Below are positions 62,861 through 64,000 of a stretch of 64,000 nucleotides of DNA, in pieces; the stretch's first letter is position 1; the number at the start of each line of letters is the position of its first letter. Below the pieces are notes generated by a model. It was not told the origin of the DNA. It worked only from the letters and a program-made list of their open reading frames with translations, and made no database searches. The stretch covers positions 1,632,001 to 1,696,000 of the forward strand of contig NZ_QGTX01000001.1 in assembly GCF_003182485.1 (NCBI RefSeq), in the 5' to 3' direction. The DNA is from Geodermatophilus normandii. Its GTDB lineage: Bacteria > Actinomycetota > Actinomycetes > Mycobacteriales > Geodermatophilaceae. The position numbers and the translations under genes were made by a program.

Positions 62861-64000
62861 CCTCGGAGTGGGACGTCGTCGTGGTGGGTGCCGGGTCGGC
62901 CGGCTGCGCGCTGGCGGCCCGCCTCGCCGACGCCGGCCGCTGGGTCCTGCTGCTGGAGGCCGGCGCCGACCACGCCCGCCCCGACGACTTCCCCGCCGAC
63001 CTGCGCGACGCCGCCACCCTCGCCGCCGCCGTCCCCGGACACCCGGCGAACTGGTCGTTCACCGCCGAGCTCCTCCCGGGCACGACCGCGGCGCTGCCGC
63101 GCGGGCGCGTGGTCGGTGGGTCCAGCACGGTCAACGGCGGCTACTTCGTCCGCGCCACCCCGGCCGACCACGCCGGCTGGGCCGCGGCCGGCAACGACCT
63201 GTGGAGCCTCGACGCGACGCTCCCGGCCTGGCGCCGCCTCGAGGACGACCGGCAGTACGGCGACCGTCCCGGGCACGGCCGCGGCGGGCCGGTGCCGGTG
63301 ACCCGGCCCCCGGCTCCTCCCCGCTCACCGAGGCCCTCGCCGGCGCGGCCGCGGAGCTCGGGTTCCCCGACGAGCCGGACAAGAACGCGGGCGGCCCGCC
63401 CGGTTACGGGCCGGTGCCGCTCAGCGTCGACGGGGGCGTGCGGGTCAACGCGGCGATGGCCTACCTCGCCCCGCGGCGTGGCTCGCCGTCGCTGACCGTC
63501 CGCGGCGGCGTGCGCGTGCGGCGGGTGCTGGTCGAGCGCGGCCGCGCCGTCGGCGTGGACACCGACGCCGGGCCCGTGCGCGCCTCCGAGGTCGTGCTGT
63601 CGGCCGGCGCCGTCGGCTCGCCCCACCTGCTGCTGCTGTCGGGGATCGGCCCCGCGGCCGACCTGCGCGCGTCCGGACTCGGCGTCGTCGCCGACGTCCC
63701 GGCGGTCGGCGCCGGCCTGTCGGACCACCCGCTCGTGTACCTGCCGTGGGTGCCGGTGGACGGGCTCCCCGACGGCGACTGGCCGCTGCCGCTGCACGGG
63801 TCGCTCGACGCGACGTCGTCGGACTCCCCCGTGCCGGGCGACCTCGAGGTGCTGCCGTGGCTGCGGCCCTGGGCGCGCGTGCTCCCCGGCGGCGGTGGGG
63901 ACGACCGCACGCTCTCGCTGGCCGCCGGCCTCTTCCGCGAGGAGAGCCGCGGGCACCTGACGCTGGCCTCCGCCGACCCCGCCGCCGCCCCGCGGATCGC
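62857..64000 (+). CDS. GMC oxidoreductase (choline/glucose oxidase-like), frameshifted, 3' end outside window
   Basis: FAD-dependent alcohol oxidase or dehydrogenase. FAD-binding text is DVVVVGAGSAGCALAARLAD at the N-terminus, then the GMC signature GRVVGGSSTVNGGYFVRATP. After the break the second GMC signature region EVVLSAGAVGSPHLLLLSGIGP is seen. The frame breaks at the CCCCC run 63307-63311; adding one C restores the reading frame to the end of the window. GTG 62857 overlaps the preceding stop. The catalytic C-terminal histidine lies outside the window. Confidence 0.8.

Overview
The window is high-GC actinobacterial chromosomal DNA. The most likely source is the family Geodermatophilaceae (Blastococcus, Geodermatophilus or Modestobacter). 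This is inferred from GC-saturated third codon positions, a mycothiol-dependent aldehyde dehydrogenase gene, an HspR-type heat-shock operon with HAIR operators, DUF3151 next to fba, DUF3073 next to purM, and many leaderless promoters. No prophage, CRISPR array, rRNA operon or recognisable transposase was found. Most of the window is ordinary core genome.

Layout. 1-5.3 kb: a partial HemK-like methyltransferase, tRNA-Gly(CCC), a DGPF-protein/ECF42 sigma pair, and a very large hybrid histidine kinase. 5.5-13.6 kb: a secreted subtilase, dcd, a CynX/NimT-type transporter, a DUF389 membrane protein and an EtfD-like membrane Fe-S oxidoreductase. 14-15.2 kb: an AbiEi/DUF559 nuclease-fold gene bracketed by inverted palindromic repeats. 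15.3-20.9 kb: dnaK-grpE-dnaJ-hspR with two MarR genes. 20.9-26.5 kb: a drug exporter, the OsmC/OhrR pair and clpB. 26.5-31.9 kb: a membrane protein, a Moco oxidoreductase plus fasciclin lipoprotein, pyrE and a GlcD-type oxidase. 32-35.4 kb: fba, DUF3151 and an orphan sugar ABC transporter. 36-57 kb: a purine biosynthesis region (purA, purD, purB, purC, purS, purQ, purL, purF, purM) interleaved with rsgA, a GDPD, an AI-2E permease, a second repeat-bracketed DUF559 gene, an OFA transporter with its small subunit, and mscR with a metallo-hydrolase. 57-64 kb: DUF3073, an amino-acid dehydrogenase, an M23 peptidase, a lipoprotein, an MBL hydrolase, an acyl-CoA ligase-like protein and a GMC oxidoreductase running off the end.

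How genes work together. HspR probably represses both dnaK and clpB, because degenerate or good HAIR palindromes precede each. The ECF42 sigma factor probably drives its own operon from a TGTCGA/CGTC promoter. Nine purine genes cover most of the route from PRPP to AMP. The EtfD-like protein, with a TTAC/GTAA palindrome in its promoter, fits beta-oxidation electron transfer.

Two things deserve attention. First, both DUF559 genes share one architecture: a palindromic repeat, about 60 bp of leader, the gene, and a stop codon touching an inverted copy of the same repeat. A third, gene-less copy lies between pyrE and glcD. Second, at least six genes are broken by apparent losses of single bases, most of them in G/C runs, and adding those bases back restores full-length proteins. 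This points to assembly error rather than real pseudogenes, so those genes are described as their repaired forms.
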